Position numbers and translations under genes: made by a program
Shown: positions 21,436-33,735 of the stretch, one piece after another
How the letters are laid out: each line of letters begins with the position of its first letter
Position numbering within the stretch: position 1 is the stretch's first letter
NCBI RefSeq assembly: GCF_021917145.1
Contig: NC_061073.1
Location: 9,971,211-10,035,210, forward strand
Reading direction: 5' to 3'
DNA: 64,000 nt
Origin: Hypomesus transpacificus
Lineage: Eukaryota > Chordata > Actinopteri > Osmeriformes > Osmeridae
Notes under the pieces: generated by a model
The model's database searches: none
Told to the model about the DNA's origin: nothing
Seen by the model: the letters and a program-made list of their open reading frames with translations, nothing else

Positions 21436-21657
21436 AAGGAATATTTATGAGTTCATTAGGGCTGGGCTGGGTGTATTTCAGGATCGCGCTGGCCTATTGG
21501 TCTGACCTGGAATCCACTTCCATAAACAGGGCCTGCTTGACCTGCTGAGGCAGCGCTCCACACCATATATACCCTAATTCATTTTTCACTGTGGCTTGAA
21601 GAAGTATCTCTCCTTCTTCCACCAGCTGGTCCTGCCCTTTTCCTCTTCTTCTCATAG
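21436..21657 (+). promoter_or_regulatory. Promoter and non-coding exon 1 of troponin I copy E
   Basis: Elements in order: AATATTTATGAG, GTGTATTTCAGGA, inverted CCAAT in GGCCTATTGGTCT (about 21492), CCATAAACAGGG (about 21530), and TATA box ACCATATATACC (about 21563). The leader contains an E-box CAGCTG at 21623-21628 and ends TTCTCATAG at 21657, before donor gtgaga. Shared element order and spacing with the D and B promoters support a duplicated fast-muscle promoter. The muscle roles of A/T-rich (MEF2-type) and CAGCTG (MyoD-type) sites are established for troponin I genes in general; their use here is inferred. Confidence 0.7.
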
Positions 21658-22864
21658 GTGAGAATCCATCTTTTCCTGCTTTCCAGCCACTCTCTCACTC
21701 TGTTGAAGTGTGTTATCGTTGGGATTACCTCCTCAAGCTGAGAACCAGGTAGAGCTGTGAGGCTCTCTCCTCTCTGTCTCCTCTCAGATTTAAAGACACT
21801 TTGGTTTACGACGTCACTTCAAATCTTCACAGATTTGTGCATTACCTGACAACACACTGAGCAAATTGATTGGGTAAATGTTGACTTGCTGTGACAGCTT
21901 GAGAGTGATGGGACCAACGCTGTCTTGTTTTCATTCGGAGGAAATGCGATTGTGACCCTGCAAGTCCATGTTAAGCATGCTAAGCATTTACTGTTAGCTA
22001 GCTACTAGAGATATTGAGCCTAACTCAAAAAAAGATTCATAGCATATTTGGCATAGGTATTTAAGGAACAGATTAACAGAATGATGTGAATTGATTATAT
22101 TCCGAATTCTTTAATAGACAATTAATAATTATTAATGTGATTTTGTGTCTTAAGAAAATGGGATGTCTGATGAAATTTTGATGATGCATGATTAGTTGAT
22201 AGTGGTGGGTTTACAAGTGACTCAGCTCAGAGATGTCATGCAGCCACAATTATCATGGTTTGTTAGTTGGTTTTACTGGTGTACTCATTTTTCCAAGTTT
22301 AAGGTTTTCATAATCATTATAATAAGATTTTTAATGAATTAAATTATTGTTTTGCTCATTCAGACAGTAGTCTTTAAACCACGAAACTGTACAAAACTAT
22401 TTTTAAATGATGTAAAAGATGAACATGATGTTTTCAACATCAAATGATCTGCAATATAATCATGAAAACAAACTTCCCCCTAGTAATACTTTTCATGTTG
22501 AGAGTGTTCTCTGAAGAAATATTTGATAATGTTGCATTATTTAGTCTGATCAATTTTCCACATGTTGGCAAGCTTTAAAAGGGAACGTCTTATAAACACC
22601 CAGAGGACATGGGACACTTGTTCTCCCAAATTTAGCTCAATGAGAACGTCTGGCTGCAGCCAGGGAATGGGATCATATTTCCCTGAAGGATCTAGACTTT
22701 GCCAAGTGTTCACCAATCAGTTTTTAGCAAGTTTATTGACTCAGAAGATTGGGTCACTTGAACTGCACAAACAACCTATAAATACTACTCTAAATAGTCT
22801 GATATTAATTACTAAATGATTCCCCTTTTACTCACATAGGTTGTGAACCAAAACGAACAGCAAG

Positions 22865-23884
22865 ATGTCGGAGTAAGTACACATCACTCTCAACAAAACA
22901 AATCCTAAATGAATGTTTCCAATGAATACAGAGGTGCTCCACTTCTGGTAAAGTGTACAAGTCTAAAATATGCGTTTGTTTGGTTACAGCAAAAAGATGT
23001 CATCCAGCCGTAAGCACCATCTGAAGGTAACTAGAATTCAAACCCAACTTGGCAACTTCAGGTACAGTAGGGTGTGGATTGTGTGTGGGATGCCTTACAG
23101 AGCTGCTTGTGTTGCAGAGCTTGGTGCTGTCGGTGGCTGCAGGGCTTCTGGAGGAAGAGGCTAAGCAGCTGGTGGTGGACAGAGCTAACTTCATGGCTGA
23201 AGCAGTTCCTCCTCTGGCAATCCCCTCAGGCCAAGCAGAGATCATGGTGGATACTTCCTGAACAGTAGAATGATAATACACACATACTGTGTGTGTGTGT
23301 GTATGGGGGGGGGGCTCTATATTGTCATTGTTATCCTAATTAACTCACACATTTGTGTACCAATAGGAGTACTGCAAAAAACTGGGTCAGTTGAGTGAGA
23401 AGAGTGATGAGGAGAGGTATGATGCAGAGGCCAAAGTAACAAAGGCACAGAAAGAGGTACAGTCCATACACACGTGTCTATATATATATATATAAAACCA
23501 ACTGTGCTCCTGAGGTCACGCTTTGAAGTTGACCCATTTCTCTGTTCACAGATTGAGGATCTGAAGTTCAAAGTGATGGAACTGCAGCCAGTGAAGAAAC
23601 CAGCTCTGAAGAAGGTCCGTTTGTCCGCTGACGCCATGCTCCAGGCTCTGCTGGGCTCCAAGCACAAGGTGACCATGGATCTGAGGTCCAACCTCAAACA
23701 AGTGAAGAAGGAGGTCAAGGCAGAGGTAAGTGTCTGTGTACAACTGAATCAGAAAACCACAGAATGGTTTTCCCTTGCATAATGTGACACGGTTCTTTTC
23801 TAACAGACCACAGAACAAGTTGGTGACTGGCGTAAGAACATTGACGACAAGGCTGACAGGAAGAAGATGTTTGAGACATCCTAA
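22865..23884 (+). CDS. tnni2: Fast skeletal troponin I, copy E (6 coding exons, 171 aa)
   Basis: Coding exons: 22865-22872, 22990-23026, 23118-23246, 23367-23456, 23552-23725 and 23807-23884; exon 2 starts at 22840. The protein begins [15 protein letters not shown]. It contains [20 protein letters not shown] in exon 4, EYCKKLGQLSEKSDEERYDA in exon 5, inhibitory QPVKKPALKKVRLSADAM, switch [14 protein letters not shown], and C-terminus [20 protein letters not shown]. The exon 4 donor is gtggat, weaker than in the sister copies. Intron 5 holds a short (TA)n run and is almost identical to intron 5 of copy D. No lesion is seen. This is the copy with the simplest structure and a close AATAAA, so it is the best candidate for a well-expressed member. 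Confidence 0.93.
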
Positions 23885-23925
23885 ACGCAGCACGGCTCTC
23901 TACACCCCCACCACCTTTCTGTGTA

Positions 23926-23931
23926 AATAAA
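23926..23931 (+). terminator. Polyadenylation signal of troponin I copy E
   Basis: AATAAA 42 bases after the stop codon (GTGTAAATAAATC), giving a very short 3' UTR. Confidence 0.75.
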
Positions 23932-25838
23932 TCATGACAGTTTTCCCTCCAGAGTTGTCGTATTTTGTCGAGTCCAACAGGGTGTGGCAGCAGGGGCATC
24001 GTGTTGGCATGATCGTACAACGGTTCGTTGTTAGGTGCTCAATCTGCACTGCTTCTCTAACCTTCGCTCTTTGACTTTCTCCATATTGTTCTACAACTTT
24101 AGTTTAGTTTTCAGGGAACTTCTTCACATAAACATTTAATAAAATGTGGAAGAAGAATACCATTGTCTTGAGATTCATGCCTGTGCTTTTAGACAGAGTA
24201 AGTGAAGGACGAAACCACTCACCCACCAACAAAACTGATTCAGACACATCTACAGATCTTGACTACATTATTACTCGCATTTTGGTTGAAATTAGTATCA
24301 TTGTTTACCTTTTCTTAAATAAAAATGATTTACCACATTTTTGGTAATTGTTTCTTTACCAAGTTTGAGTTTTATTCTAAATAAAAGAGTTAGCACATTT
24401 GACCTATTCTATTAACAGTGCAGTGTCATGCTGATCATAATGATTAAGTTTAGACTAAATGTAGCAAGCTTAATATTTCTGCTGTATTTTGTCTTATGTC
24501 AGATTCAATTCACATGCAATAAAAACATATTTTTATAACACAATCCACACATTTTCAATTTACAGGCTTTAAACAAATTGGTACACAAAATATTCAGAGA
24601 TAAGACATTTAATGAAGGATTATGTCATACTGGCACACGTTTCAAACTATGCTAACGCTGCCTCACTCATTTATTAATGTTACGAGTTGTCATAGAATTT
24701 CCAACTACATGTCATCCACACACTCAAGCACACAAATACTACACACACACACATATTTCTTGAAACCTTAACCAACACCCTATTCTGACAGCAAATGAAT
24801 TCTGGGACTTGCTGTTCATGCATCCCCATCCTTCCTCCCTCTGGCCAGGCACAACCAGGCATCCCTTCTATGGTCCGGACGGCCTATATTTAACATCCCG
24901 TCCGCTCCTCCTCTAATAGCAGAACTTCATCTCCTTAGGTTACCTCAAAGGAGCTTGCATGCGGGCCACAGACGACATGCTTGCTAAGTATACCTACTGA
25001 CCCAGCGGGGAATGTAAGAGGATGCCACCGTGCTATAGTTGGAGCATTGAACTTCTCCAAGAAGCTGCATGTATAAAAGACAGAATATGCAGAGGACTTG
25101 CAGAAGGCAGAATCACAGCCTCCGATCAGCTGGGATTGAAGGGGTTGAAGTGTGCTTGTTGTGGACGTGTAACTTTGAGCTTGATTTGACCCAGGTTGGG
25201 ATGTCATGATATCAGTTTTTTTTTTAACCATGCACTTCTGATCCTTGATCTTCTGCTTTACTCTCTCTATGCTGCATTTCTACGTTGCTTTGGATACAAG
25301 TGTCTGCTGGATGAATAACACGCAAATGTTCTGTATGTCAATTGCACAGGTTTGTGAGAGAGCAGATCTCGAACCCTCTGGTCCTGGGATGAAACAGATC
25401 CAGACTTCACAAGATTACATGTCATACATACAACAGGAGCCATTAGAAATAAATGCTGTTTGGACACGTCAACAAACACGAGCACAATGAATAGACCCAC
25501 ACTCCCTTCAAAAAAACTGTGTTGACTGCATCGTTTCTTTCAATCATTTTCACATTGTTTTGGTTGTCAACACGTAAGAAATGACCTGAAGGTGACTTTG
25601 AATGAGGTCAGGACAAACAGGCTGGTGTCAGAGGGCCGAATTCCAATTTTAATATCCATGTAGTTCAATTTCCTGTTAAATCGGTTTCTGAGCATCCACA
25701 TTCCACTGTGTCTGATTCCAGAAGGGTTCATGAAGAGGGTTGAGGTTATGGGGTTAGTGAAGGCCTGCTTGACTGGCCCTAGTAGAGGACATGACATCAG
25801 CCTGGCCTGATATGTCATCCTAATTCAACATCTGGGAG
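23932..25838. other. Spacer after the troponin I array; possible orphan promoter near 24.9 kb
   Basis: No exon of a known protein recognised. Near 24887-24938 a TATA-like CCTATATTTAACATCC is followed by a pyrimidine-rich leader-like run (CTCCTCCTCTAATAG...CTCCTTAG) reminiscent of the exon 1 leaders of copies D and E, but without the CCAAT and CCATAAA boxes. A second TATA-like GTATAAAAGAC lies at 25071. Neither can be tied to an open reading frame. Confidence 0.35.
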
Positions 25839-26205
25839 GTCTCCTGCTCCAGACGGTCTCCTGCTCCAGACGGTCTCCTGCTCCAGACGGTCTCCTGCTC
25901 CAGACGGTCTCTCCACGGAGGCACCACCCAGTACCCACCACCCAGTACCCACCTCCCAGTACCCACCACCCAGTACCCACCATCCAGTACCCACCACCCA
26001 GTACCCACCATCCAGTACCCACCATCCAGTACCCACCATCCAGTACCCAGTACCCACCATCCAGTACCCACCATCCAGTACCCAGTACCCACCATCCAGT
26101 ACCCACCATCCAGTACCCACCATCCAGTACCCAGTACCCACCATCCAGTACCCACCATCCAGTACCCACCATCCAGTACCCAGTACCCACCATCCAGTAC
26201 CCACC
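25839..26205. repeat. Two adjacent minisatellites: 17-bp (x4) and 14-bp (AGTACCCACCATCC)
   Basis: 25839-25907 holds four copies of GTCTCCTGCTCCAGACG. 25921-26203 holds about 20 copies of CAGTACCCACCATC with periodic CAGTACC insertions. Long open frames on the - strand (VGTGWWVLDGGY) are repeat artefacts. Confidence 0.94.
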
Positions 26206-26919
26206 TCCTGTTCATCTGTCAGGACTGAGTTTTCAGAAGGCAGTGAAAACAAAGCAGGTCAGAATTCCGCCAGCCTTGTTGTGGCCCAGGTCCAAGTCCC
26301 CCGAGCTCACACTGGTGGAGTGAGCTCATCGGTCCAACACTGGTTGTAACCTCTGCGGTCAGTAAAACAGTCCAGGTCCTGAGAAGACTGCGGTTCTTCC
26401 TGGTTTTAGGACGGAGGTCATCCGGACCAGACAGAGTCCGTTCCCATGGACAAGCTTGCTAACAAGATGAAGAATGTTTCCCACTTTGAAGACTTAGCTG
26501 TTATCTGTGGTGGGGCATCCTGTTAGACCTACACTAGTTTTGAGTGTAATCATGTCTGTTGAGAGGTAAATACTTTCTTTACATAAAAATGATCATGGCA
26601 CATCTGTGACAGGACCTGAACTACTGAACACAAACAGTTGTGTCAGTAAATCACACCCTCTTGATGGGAGAATCATTTTCACCTTCTCTCCAGATGGCCA
26701 GTAGAGGGCGTGTTTGCTCTGTTCAACAAAGCTGTGATCTGCTTCTGTTCAGATTCACTGAACACTGGGATGAGTAAGATATGAATATGTTGTTACTGAA
26801 TATGTTGATTATGAATCTGAAGTCAATAGTCACAGAGTGTTTTTTTGTTGGTGTTCTTATATTTGGTCCTTGTTCCACCTGATTAATATAATGTTATAAT
26901 ATGTGATATTGTCTATCAA

Positions 26920-27165
26920 CAGTATAACAGTGTAATCACAGTGTAACAACAGTGTAACAACAACATAATAACAGTATAATAACACTAAAATTATAGTGTA
27001 CTGACAACATAATAACAGTGTAACAACAGTGTAATAAAAACATGATAACAGTGTAATAACAGTGTAACAATAGTGTAATAAAAACATGATAACAGTGTAA
27101 TAACAGCGTAATACTTGTAAAAACAGTGTAACAACTGTGTAATCACAGTGTAACAGCAGTGCAGA
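26920..27165. repeat. Degenerate tandem repeat (ACAGTGTAATAAC)
   Basis: About 18 imperfect copies of ACAGTGTAACA / ACAGTGTAATAAC with interspersed AAAACATGAT. Confidence 0.85.
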
Positions 27166-27174
27166 GATAGTAAA

Positions 27175-27800
27175 AGTGCACACATCCTTCACTCAAGTAG
27201 AAATACAGATACTCATGTTTAAAAAGATGTAAAGTTGGAGTACTGACTACACTTTTTCACTCAAGTTAAAGTAAAGAAGTGTGGACTGGAATGTCTCGAT
27301 TCTCAGTCAAGTCGACATCGCTAACTCCCTGTCTAACTCCCTGTCTAATTCCCTGTCTAACTCCCTGTCTAACTCCGTGTCTAACTCCCTGTCTAACTCC
27401 CTGTCTAACTCCCTGTCTAACTCCCTGTCTGACTCCCTGTCTAACTCCCTGTCTAACTCCCTGTGTCTCATCATAACATGGCCAAGGTTCTTGTTGCCTT
27501 CTGCCTGGCTCCATGGTAGCTTCGTAGACTAGCTCATGTTTGTTGTGCGTGATAGTCAAGAAATGAAATAAGGCGCGCAATGACAAGAAATGATATTGAT
27601 CATGCCACCAAATACAGATTAAAACTAAAGAAACAAGGTTTTAAAATTTAAAAATGTAAGAAGTACAGATATTTGTGTAAAAAATGTAATGAGTGAAAGT
27701 CCAAAGTTGCCAGAAAAATTAATAGTAAAGTAATGTACTGATACCAGAAAAAAAATCTACTTAAATACAGTTACAAGTATTTGTACTTGGTTACTTCCAG
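27175..27800. mobile_element. Probable non-autonomous interspersed element enclosing a 12-bp minisatellite
   Basis: Outer parts carry ACTCAAGTAGAAATACAGAT, CACTTTTTCACTCAAG and, at the far end, GTAATGAGTGAAAGTCC, CTACTTAAATACAGTTACAA and GTATTTGTACTTGGTTACTT. I recognise these as pieces of an abundant fish repeat that I associate with hAT-type DNA elements. Family assignment is from recollection and uncertain. The middle is occupied by the array at 27308-27475. Confidence 0.5.
27308..27475. repeat. Minisatellite, 12-bp unit (CTCCCTGTCTAA) x 14
   Basis: Fourteen near-perfect copies. A few single-base variants (AATTCC, CTCCGTG, CTGACTCC). Confidence 0.95.
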
Positions 27801-29220
27801 CCTCGTAAACGTGACCCAGGCAGGGTGTAATAAGGGGCCATGTTGTAAAGTCATTTAGGGTTATTATGTGTCCACTCCTGCTGCATTCAAGCTGTGCTTG
27901 CAGATTTAGTGCCTGCTCAAAATCTCATTAACTTCTCCTTTCTGTTTGGGCTAAATCCCACATGGTTTCACTTGTTGAAGATTGTAACCTACAGATTGAA
28001 AGGCAAAATGAATCAAAAAGTGTTTCCTCCTTGTCAGGATGATTGGCACATATCTGGCAAATCTGTACTGTGTAAGGATCACACAGAATATGTAGTTTTT
28101 TTTTAAATATATGTTTTGACTTTTGGACATATATGCATCCATGCCTCTCTAGTCTGAGAGCGGATGTTATCACTTGGAACATTGATACTGAACCTGCTGT
28201 GTCTCAGTCAGAAACACATCTGGAAGCTGCCTGTCTTCTGTCATTCAGAGAAACATTTGAGTTATGCGTACTTCAAAACACTCTCATCCCCTTTCAGCAA
28301 CGTTATTGTAACTGCACGGCTCTCAACATAATCAAAATGTTTCCCCCCAAAATGGTCAATAAATCGAGGATAAAAGCAACTGGCGCCACCAAACAATTAC
28401 TCAAGTCTTTAAATACATGGCCTAGATTTGTCAGGAGGGTCACAAAAGGCAAAACAATTTCATCTCCTGGGGAGGAGGGCGAAGAAGCTGTGGGAACTCA
28501 AACATTTATCTGTGTGTGGAGGTTGTCTATGTGTGGTAGTGTGTATGTTTAAAACGCCATAACATGTCAAAGAAATGTGTAACATCTATTTTACTATCAA
28601 TGCACATGTTTACACAGATTGTAAACAACTCAATTGATCAACCTCAATGTTCTAAAAGCCATCTGGTGATGTTACACTACTCTTAGAACAGTGCTGTGTG
28701 GGAAACTGACCGGCACGTTCCGTGGGAGCGCACCCTGGTGGAGCAGAAAGACAGTTTGGGAGGACTATGGCCCAGCATGTCCGTCGTGTGTGCTGTGCTG
28801 ATCCCTGCAGGTCTGAGTCGGTCTCCATCTGGCCATGGTCTGGGCACAGCAGAGCACTGACAGCCCTGAGTGAGGGATCGCTGTTCTCATTCTCCTAACA
28901 CTTTCCACATGTATGTGCAGCCAAGGCCTCGCCTGCCCTCATCGCTGGTCTCCATGGGGAGGAAAAAAACTCAGTTATTTGTGTACCACTCAGTCTGTCC
29001 TGCTGTCTCTTCACCCCTGGTGGGGTTTACAGCCACTAGATTTGAATCAATGGGTCCTTCACTTTAATTACATGACGCTTTGGTTCCATGAAGTGTTTTG
29101 CATTCATTCTTTCTGTCTTTTGTTCCCAAGACACAGTTTTGAGCATGAGCATCACATGGAAATGGGCCCATGTCAAAAACCCTAGGGACTGGTTGTTAGC
29201 TGTCTAACTCAAAGAAGCTG
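27801..29220. other. Gene-free spacer
   Basis: No supported exon. An open frame of 139 codons at 28133-28552 lacks any motif, repeat support or splice context that I recognise and is treated as chance. Confidence 0.4.
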
Positions 29221-29223
29221 TGC

Positions 29224-29664
29224 TTCCAGCTGTAGGAGCTGGTCTGTAGGAGCTGGCCTGTAGGAGCTGGTCTGTAGGAGCAGGTCTGTAGGAGCAGGTC
29301 TGTAGGAGCTGGTCTGTAGGAGCTGGTCTGTAGGAGCAGGTCTGTAGGAGCAGGTCTGTAGGAGCTGGTCTGTAGGGGCAGGTCTGTAGGGGCAGGTCTG
29401 TAGGAGCTGGTCTGTAGGAGCTGGTCTGTAGGAGCAGGTCTGTAGCAGCTGGTCTGTAGGAGCTGGTCTGTAGGAGCTGGTCTGTAGGAGCAGGTCTGTA
29501 GGAGCAGGTCTGTAGGAGCTGGTCTGTAGGAGCTGGTCTGTAGGAGCAGGTCTGTAGGAGCTGGTCTGTAGGAGCAGGTCTGTAGGAGCTGGTCTGTAGG
29601 AGCTGGTCTGTAGGAGCAGGTCTGTAGGAGCTGGTCTGTAGAAGCTGGTCTGTAGAAGCTGGCC
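29224..29664. repeat. Minisatellite, 14-bp unit (GTAGGAGCTGGTCT)
   Basis: About 31 copies alternating between GGAGCTGGTCTGTA and GGAGCAGGTCTGTA, with rare GGGGCAGG. The A/T alternation at one site gives a pseudo-binary pattern along the array. Confidence 0.95.
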
Positions 29665-30301
29665 TGAGAAGGGGTAAGCTAACCATGGAAAGCTTTCTGC
29701 TGTTTCAGAGTGTCTCTCTTTCTCTAAACACAACATTTACAAAAATAACACATTCGATTTAAGTATGTACAGAACTGTGTACAGCACACTTTGAGGAGAA
29801 CAGGAAGTGAAATCCAGTCAACAAAAAGCTTATGGTGAACTTCCAGTGACATCATAATTTTACATTTATTCATTTATTCATTTTTTATCAGCGCTCCACA
29901 GCGCATTCCTGCCCTTCAACACTGAACATGTGGAAGCTAAAGATCACCCCACAGCAACGATCACAATGGCAACTCTCCCAAACTGAGTCACCCCTATGGA
30001 CTCCACCCCAGTCCCCAAACGCCCCCCCCTCCAACTAACCAGGACGGATGAAGGCCCCTGGGAGGGTGTGGTACACTCCTCCTGCAGCAGAGGGCCAGGG
30101 GCCAGCGGGCACCCTGGGGCCTGGGGAGCCAGGAGAGGTTGGCTGTTAGGAGCTCAGAGGATGTGAGTGAAACGCCCCCCTCATCCATAGCAACCTGAGT
30201 GATTGGACTGTCAGCATAGTTCTACTATGAACCCGGCACCCAGGCTGAGTAGCTGCCAGGCCTCTGCCCTCTGATGCCAAGTCCACACTATGTGGGGGGC
30301 A

Positions 30302-30604
30302 GCTGTGCCCCAACCAGGACTCCCTCCCTGTGCCCCAACCAGGACTCCCTCCCTGTGCCCCAACCAGGACTCCCTCCCTGTGCCCCAACCAGGACTCTAT
30401 CTCTGTGCCCCAACCAGGACTCCCTCCCTGTGCCCCAACCAGGACTCTATCTCTGTGCCCCAACCAGGACTCCCTCCCTGTGCCCCAACCAGGACTCTAT
30501 CTCTGTGCCCCAACCAGGACTCCCTCCCTGTGCCCCAACCAGGACTCCCTCCCTGTGCCCCAACCAGGACTCCCTCTCTGTGCCCCAACCAGGACTCTAT
30601 CTCT
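30302..30604. repeat. Minisatellite, 25-bp unit x 12 (GTGCCCCAACCAGGACTCCC)
   Basis: Twelve copies in two variants (CTCCCTCCCT and CTCTATCTCT) in a mixed order. The spacer on the left, 29665-30301, is unique-looking, GC-richer and without a supported exon. Confidence 0.95.
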
Positions 30605-30943
30605 GCATGCAAACAAGCGCTTAGTTTAACCTCTGGGTATGAGTGCTTCTGAGGTTTGAATGGAGACCTACTGTAAGTTTTTTTAGCTTAATTTAGAAAT
30701 CTTACTGTACAGATGTGAGCTTTGTTTGTGAGGATTAGACTGTAATCTGGCATCATCCTGTGTTTTTATGAGATAGACTTGTTTAAATGACTCATTGGAG
30801 ATCTTTCACCTCAGAAAAGTAGTGGGTGTCTAAAGCATCGTGTTTCCAGTGTTGATCTTTCAAGGGTTGTAAGTCTTTGGGGAGGCCTAGATGACATCAA
30901 CTGCAGAAGGGTAAGTAGTAAATATTTGTGTGTGAGTGTGTGT

Positions 30944-30969
30944 TAAGTTATGGATGTGTGTGTATGTGT

Positions 30970-31012
<43 letters not shown>
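30944..31012. repeat. (TG)n microsatellite
   Basis: Dinucleotide TG run with a few interruptions. The following 31013-32170 contains no exon I can support. Confidence 0.95.
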
Positions 31013-31014
<2 letters not shown>

Positions 31015-32175
31015 GAGCAACTGCAGAACTAGTGTTGTTCCACCACATAGCCTACACATCACAAGATTCTTTGTATCAGATAAGACAAACTGTGATACAA
31101 GTATTCCACAGATGTCAAATCTGAGAGCAGCTGTCTGTAACGGGATGCAATTTTACACTCATGGAACCTTTCTGTACCATCTTCCATGACAGTACTTATT
31201 TTATATTATACTGTATATTAGACTCATACTTATGTCTGAGTCATAAAGTACCCAAGGTTTGCCCATGCACTGATTATTATGTGCTGGAGGAGGAAGAATG
31301 TAATAATTACTACAAAATGTTTCTTCAAGCATTTTTAAGGTACCAAAATCATTTTTATGGTACTTTAGAGGTTGCTGGGTGTATATGGAGCAAAGGCACA
31401 AAATATATTGCTTTAAACATGGCCTTGGCTAACGACAGGCATTTACATGTTCTTATTTTTGTGATTTGTAGAGTAGGTACTCGCAATGCTTGGTTTAGAT
31501 CATTTTAAACCAAAACCAGTTTATCTCCTAATAAACAAGCCATACTGTACGTACAACCATTAGCACACATGTTACCCAAGTGAGCCAGGTACAGACTGGC
31601 CTTCAGGTGGCTGTTGGACAGACACAGAGGTCTCTGTGTGTGAACACAATTATTTGCTGATTTGTTGGCCTTGTTTGGGCCACAAATAGAGTTGTTAAAC
31701 ATCCTCATTGAGATGGAAGGTGAAACACAATACAGTCCATTGTGAGGAACTTCACAGTGTACAATCTGTACAAGCAACTCTACAAACCGTGTTCACAATG
31801 CACTGGAGACATCTACCCTTAGCACCTCCCAACCACCTACAATCCTATTGTTATCTTTAGTTTCCCATCAAACACCATTATCCTAACATCAATTGACCTC
31901 CTTATAATCTTTGGAAAGAACAAATGCGACATGACACAGAATCCTGTATCTCCCAGATATATCTAGTGACCCTGCTGAAGAGGGTTATGTGTGCCAGAGA
32001 GCCTGTTGAAACAACTGTGAACTCCAACGCCACACCAGAACCATGCCAAAATCCTGTTTGTTATAAAACCTCCTACTCTAACCCCAGATCTTCATGACTC
32101 ATCTCCCCATGAGGACTTCTCTTCAGAAGCTTGTTACTGTATGTTGATCCTCTAATCCTAGAGATAAAGTCCTGT

Positions 32176-32662
32176 GGTCTGTCTCTCTTATCTCTCTCTC
32201 TTTATCTCTCTCTCTCTCTGTATCTCTGTCCCTCTCTCTCTTGATCTCTCTCTCTCTGTATCTCTGTCCCTCTCTCTCTTGATCTCTCTCTCTCTGTATC
32301 TCTGTCCCTCTCTCTCTTGATCTCTCTCTCTGTATCTCTGTCCCTCTCTCTCTTGATCTCTCTCTCTCTGTATCTCTGTCCCTCTCTCTCTTGATCTCTC
32401 TCTCTGTATCTCTGTCCCTCTCTCTCTTGATCTCTCTCTCTCTGTATCTCTGTCCCTCTCTCTCTTGATCTCTCTCTCTGTATCTCTGTCCCTCTCTCTC
32501 TTGATCTCTCTCTCTCTGTATCTCTGTCCCTCTCTCTCTTGATGTCTCTCTCTCTGTATCTCTGTCCCTCTCTCTCTTGATCTCTCTCTCTCTGTATCTC
32601 TGTCCCTCTCTCTCTTGATGTCTCTCTCTCTGTATCTCTGTCCCTCTCTCTCTGTCTCTGTG
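32176..32662. repeat. Pyrimidine minisatellite, about 36/38-bp unit (CTCTGTATCTCTGTCCCTCT)
   Basis: About 13 copies of CTCTCTCTGTATCTCTGTCC followed by CTCTCTCTCTTGAT. Length variants differ by CT dinucleotides. The charged 202-codon frame on the - strand (RERDRDTERE) is a repeat artefact. Confidence 0.94.
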
Positions 32663-32753
32663 TAGCAGACAGAGGGGAAGAGTGGGAGGTGGAGGACCCA
32701 GCATGGGTATCACTGAGGGACAGAGACGCACATTCCTGGTCTGAGTTCAGGCC

Positions 32754-33415
32754 TCCCCCCCTCAGCTGCAGTGTCGGAGTTCAGGCCTCCCCCCTCAGCT
32801 GCAGTGCCTGAGTTTAGGCCTCAGCTGCAGTGTCTGAGTTCAGGCCTCCCCCCTCAGCTGCAGTGTCTGAGTTCAGGCCTCCCCCCTCAGCTGCAGTGTC
32901 TGAGTTCAGGCCTCAGCTGCAGTGTCTGAGTTCAGGCCTCAGCTGCAGTGTCTGAATTCAGGCTTCAGCTGCAGTGTCTGAGTTCAGGCCTCCCCCCTCA
33001 GCTGCAGTGTCTGAGTTCAGGCCTCCCCCCTCAGCTGCAGTGTCTGAGTTCAGGCCTCAGCTGCAGTGTCTGAGTTCAGGCCTCAGCTGCAGTGTCTGAA
33101 TTCAGGCCTCAGCTGCAGTGTCTGAGTTCAGGCCTCCCCCCTCAGCTGCAGTGTCTGAGTTCAGGCCTCCCCCCTCAGCTGCAGTGTCTGAGTTCAGGCC
33201 TCAGCTGCAGTGTCTGAGTTCAGGCCTCAGCTGCAGTGTCTGAGTTCAGGCCTCAGCTGCAGTGTCTGAATTCAGGCCTCAGCTGCAGTGTCTGAGTTCA
33301 GGCCTCCCCCCTTAGCTGCAGTGTCTGAGTTCAGGCCTCCCCCCTCAGCTGCAGTGTTTGAGTTCAGGCCTCCCCCCTCAGCTGCAGCGTCTGAGTTCAG
33401 GCCTCTACCCTCAGC
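32754..33415. repeat. Minisatellite, 26/36-bp units (GAGTTCAGGCCTCAGCTGCA)
   Basis: About 21 copies of a 26-bp core with or without a 10-bp insert CCCCCCTCAG. Each unit contains the E-box CAGCTG and a PstI-like CTGCAG. Presence or absence of the insert gives two unit lengths in blocks, suggesting segmental duplication. Confidence 0.94.
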
Positions 33416-33545
33416 ACCACACGCCGTTCTGAAGCGAAGGAGGGGATGTGTGAGAGGACACCAGGATCTGGAAGTTCAGCTGCCTGTCTTGTTGCCTGTC
33501 GGCCGCACTTACCAAGACAGAAGCATTTTACAACAATATGCTATA

Positions 33546-33735
33546 TTTACATTTACATTTATTCATTTAGCAGACACTTTTATCCAAAGGACTTCCAAGA
33601 GAGAGCTTTACAAAGTGCATAGGTCACTGATAATAACAACAAGATAGCCCCAAAAACAATGCGAGTAGCCAAAACATGAAGCACATATTGTGAACAACCA
33701 AAATAAGTGCCAAAGGGAAGAACCATAAGAGCATG
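33546..33735 (-). mobile_element. SINE-like repeat with TTTACATTTA tail
   Basis: Begins TTTACATTTACATTTATTCA then TTTAGCAGACACTTTTATCC, the reverse complement of the 3' end typical of several teleost SINEs. The body (GAGAGAGCTTTACAAAGTGC, AACAACAAGATAGCCCC) differs from the tRNA-headed copies at 35451 and 39281, so it is a different subfamily. A tail-only fragment occurs near 33930 (GGATAAGTGTCTGCTAAATG). Confidence 0.7.

Noticed and set aside
28133..28552. 139-codon open frame as a possible gene
   Set aside because: No recognisable motif, no repeat-independent support, no clear promoter or polyadenylation context.
30950..31189. Cysteine/valine-rich 79-codon frame
   Set aside because: Its first half is a (TG)n microsatellite.
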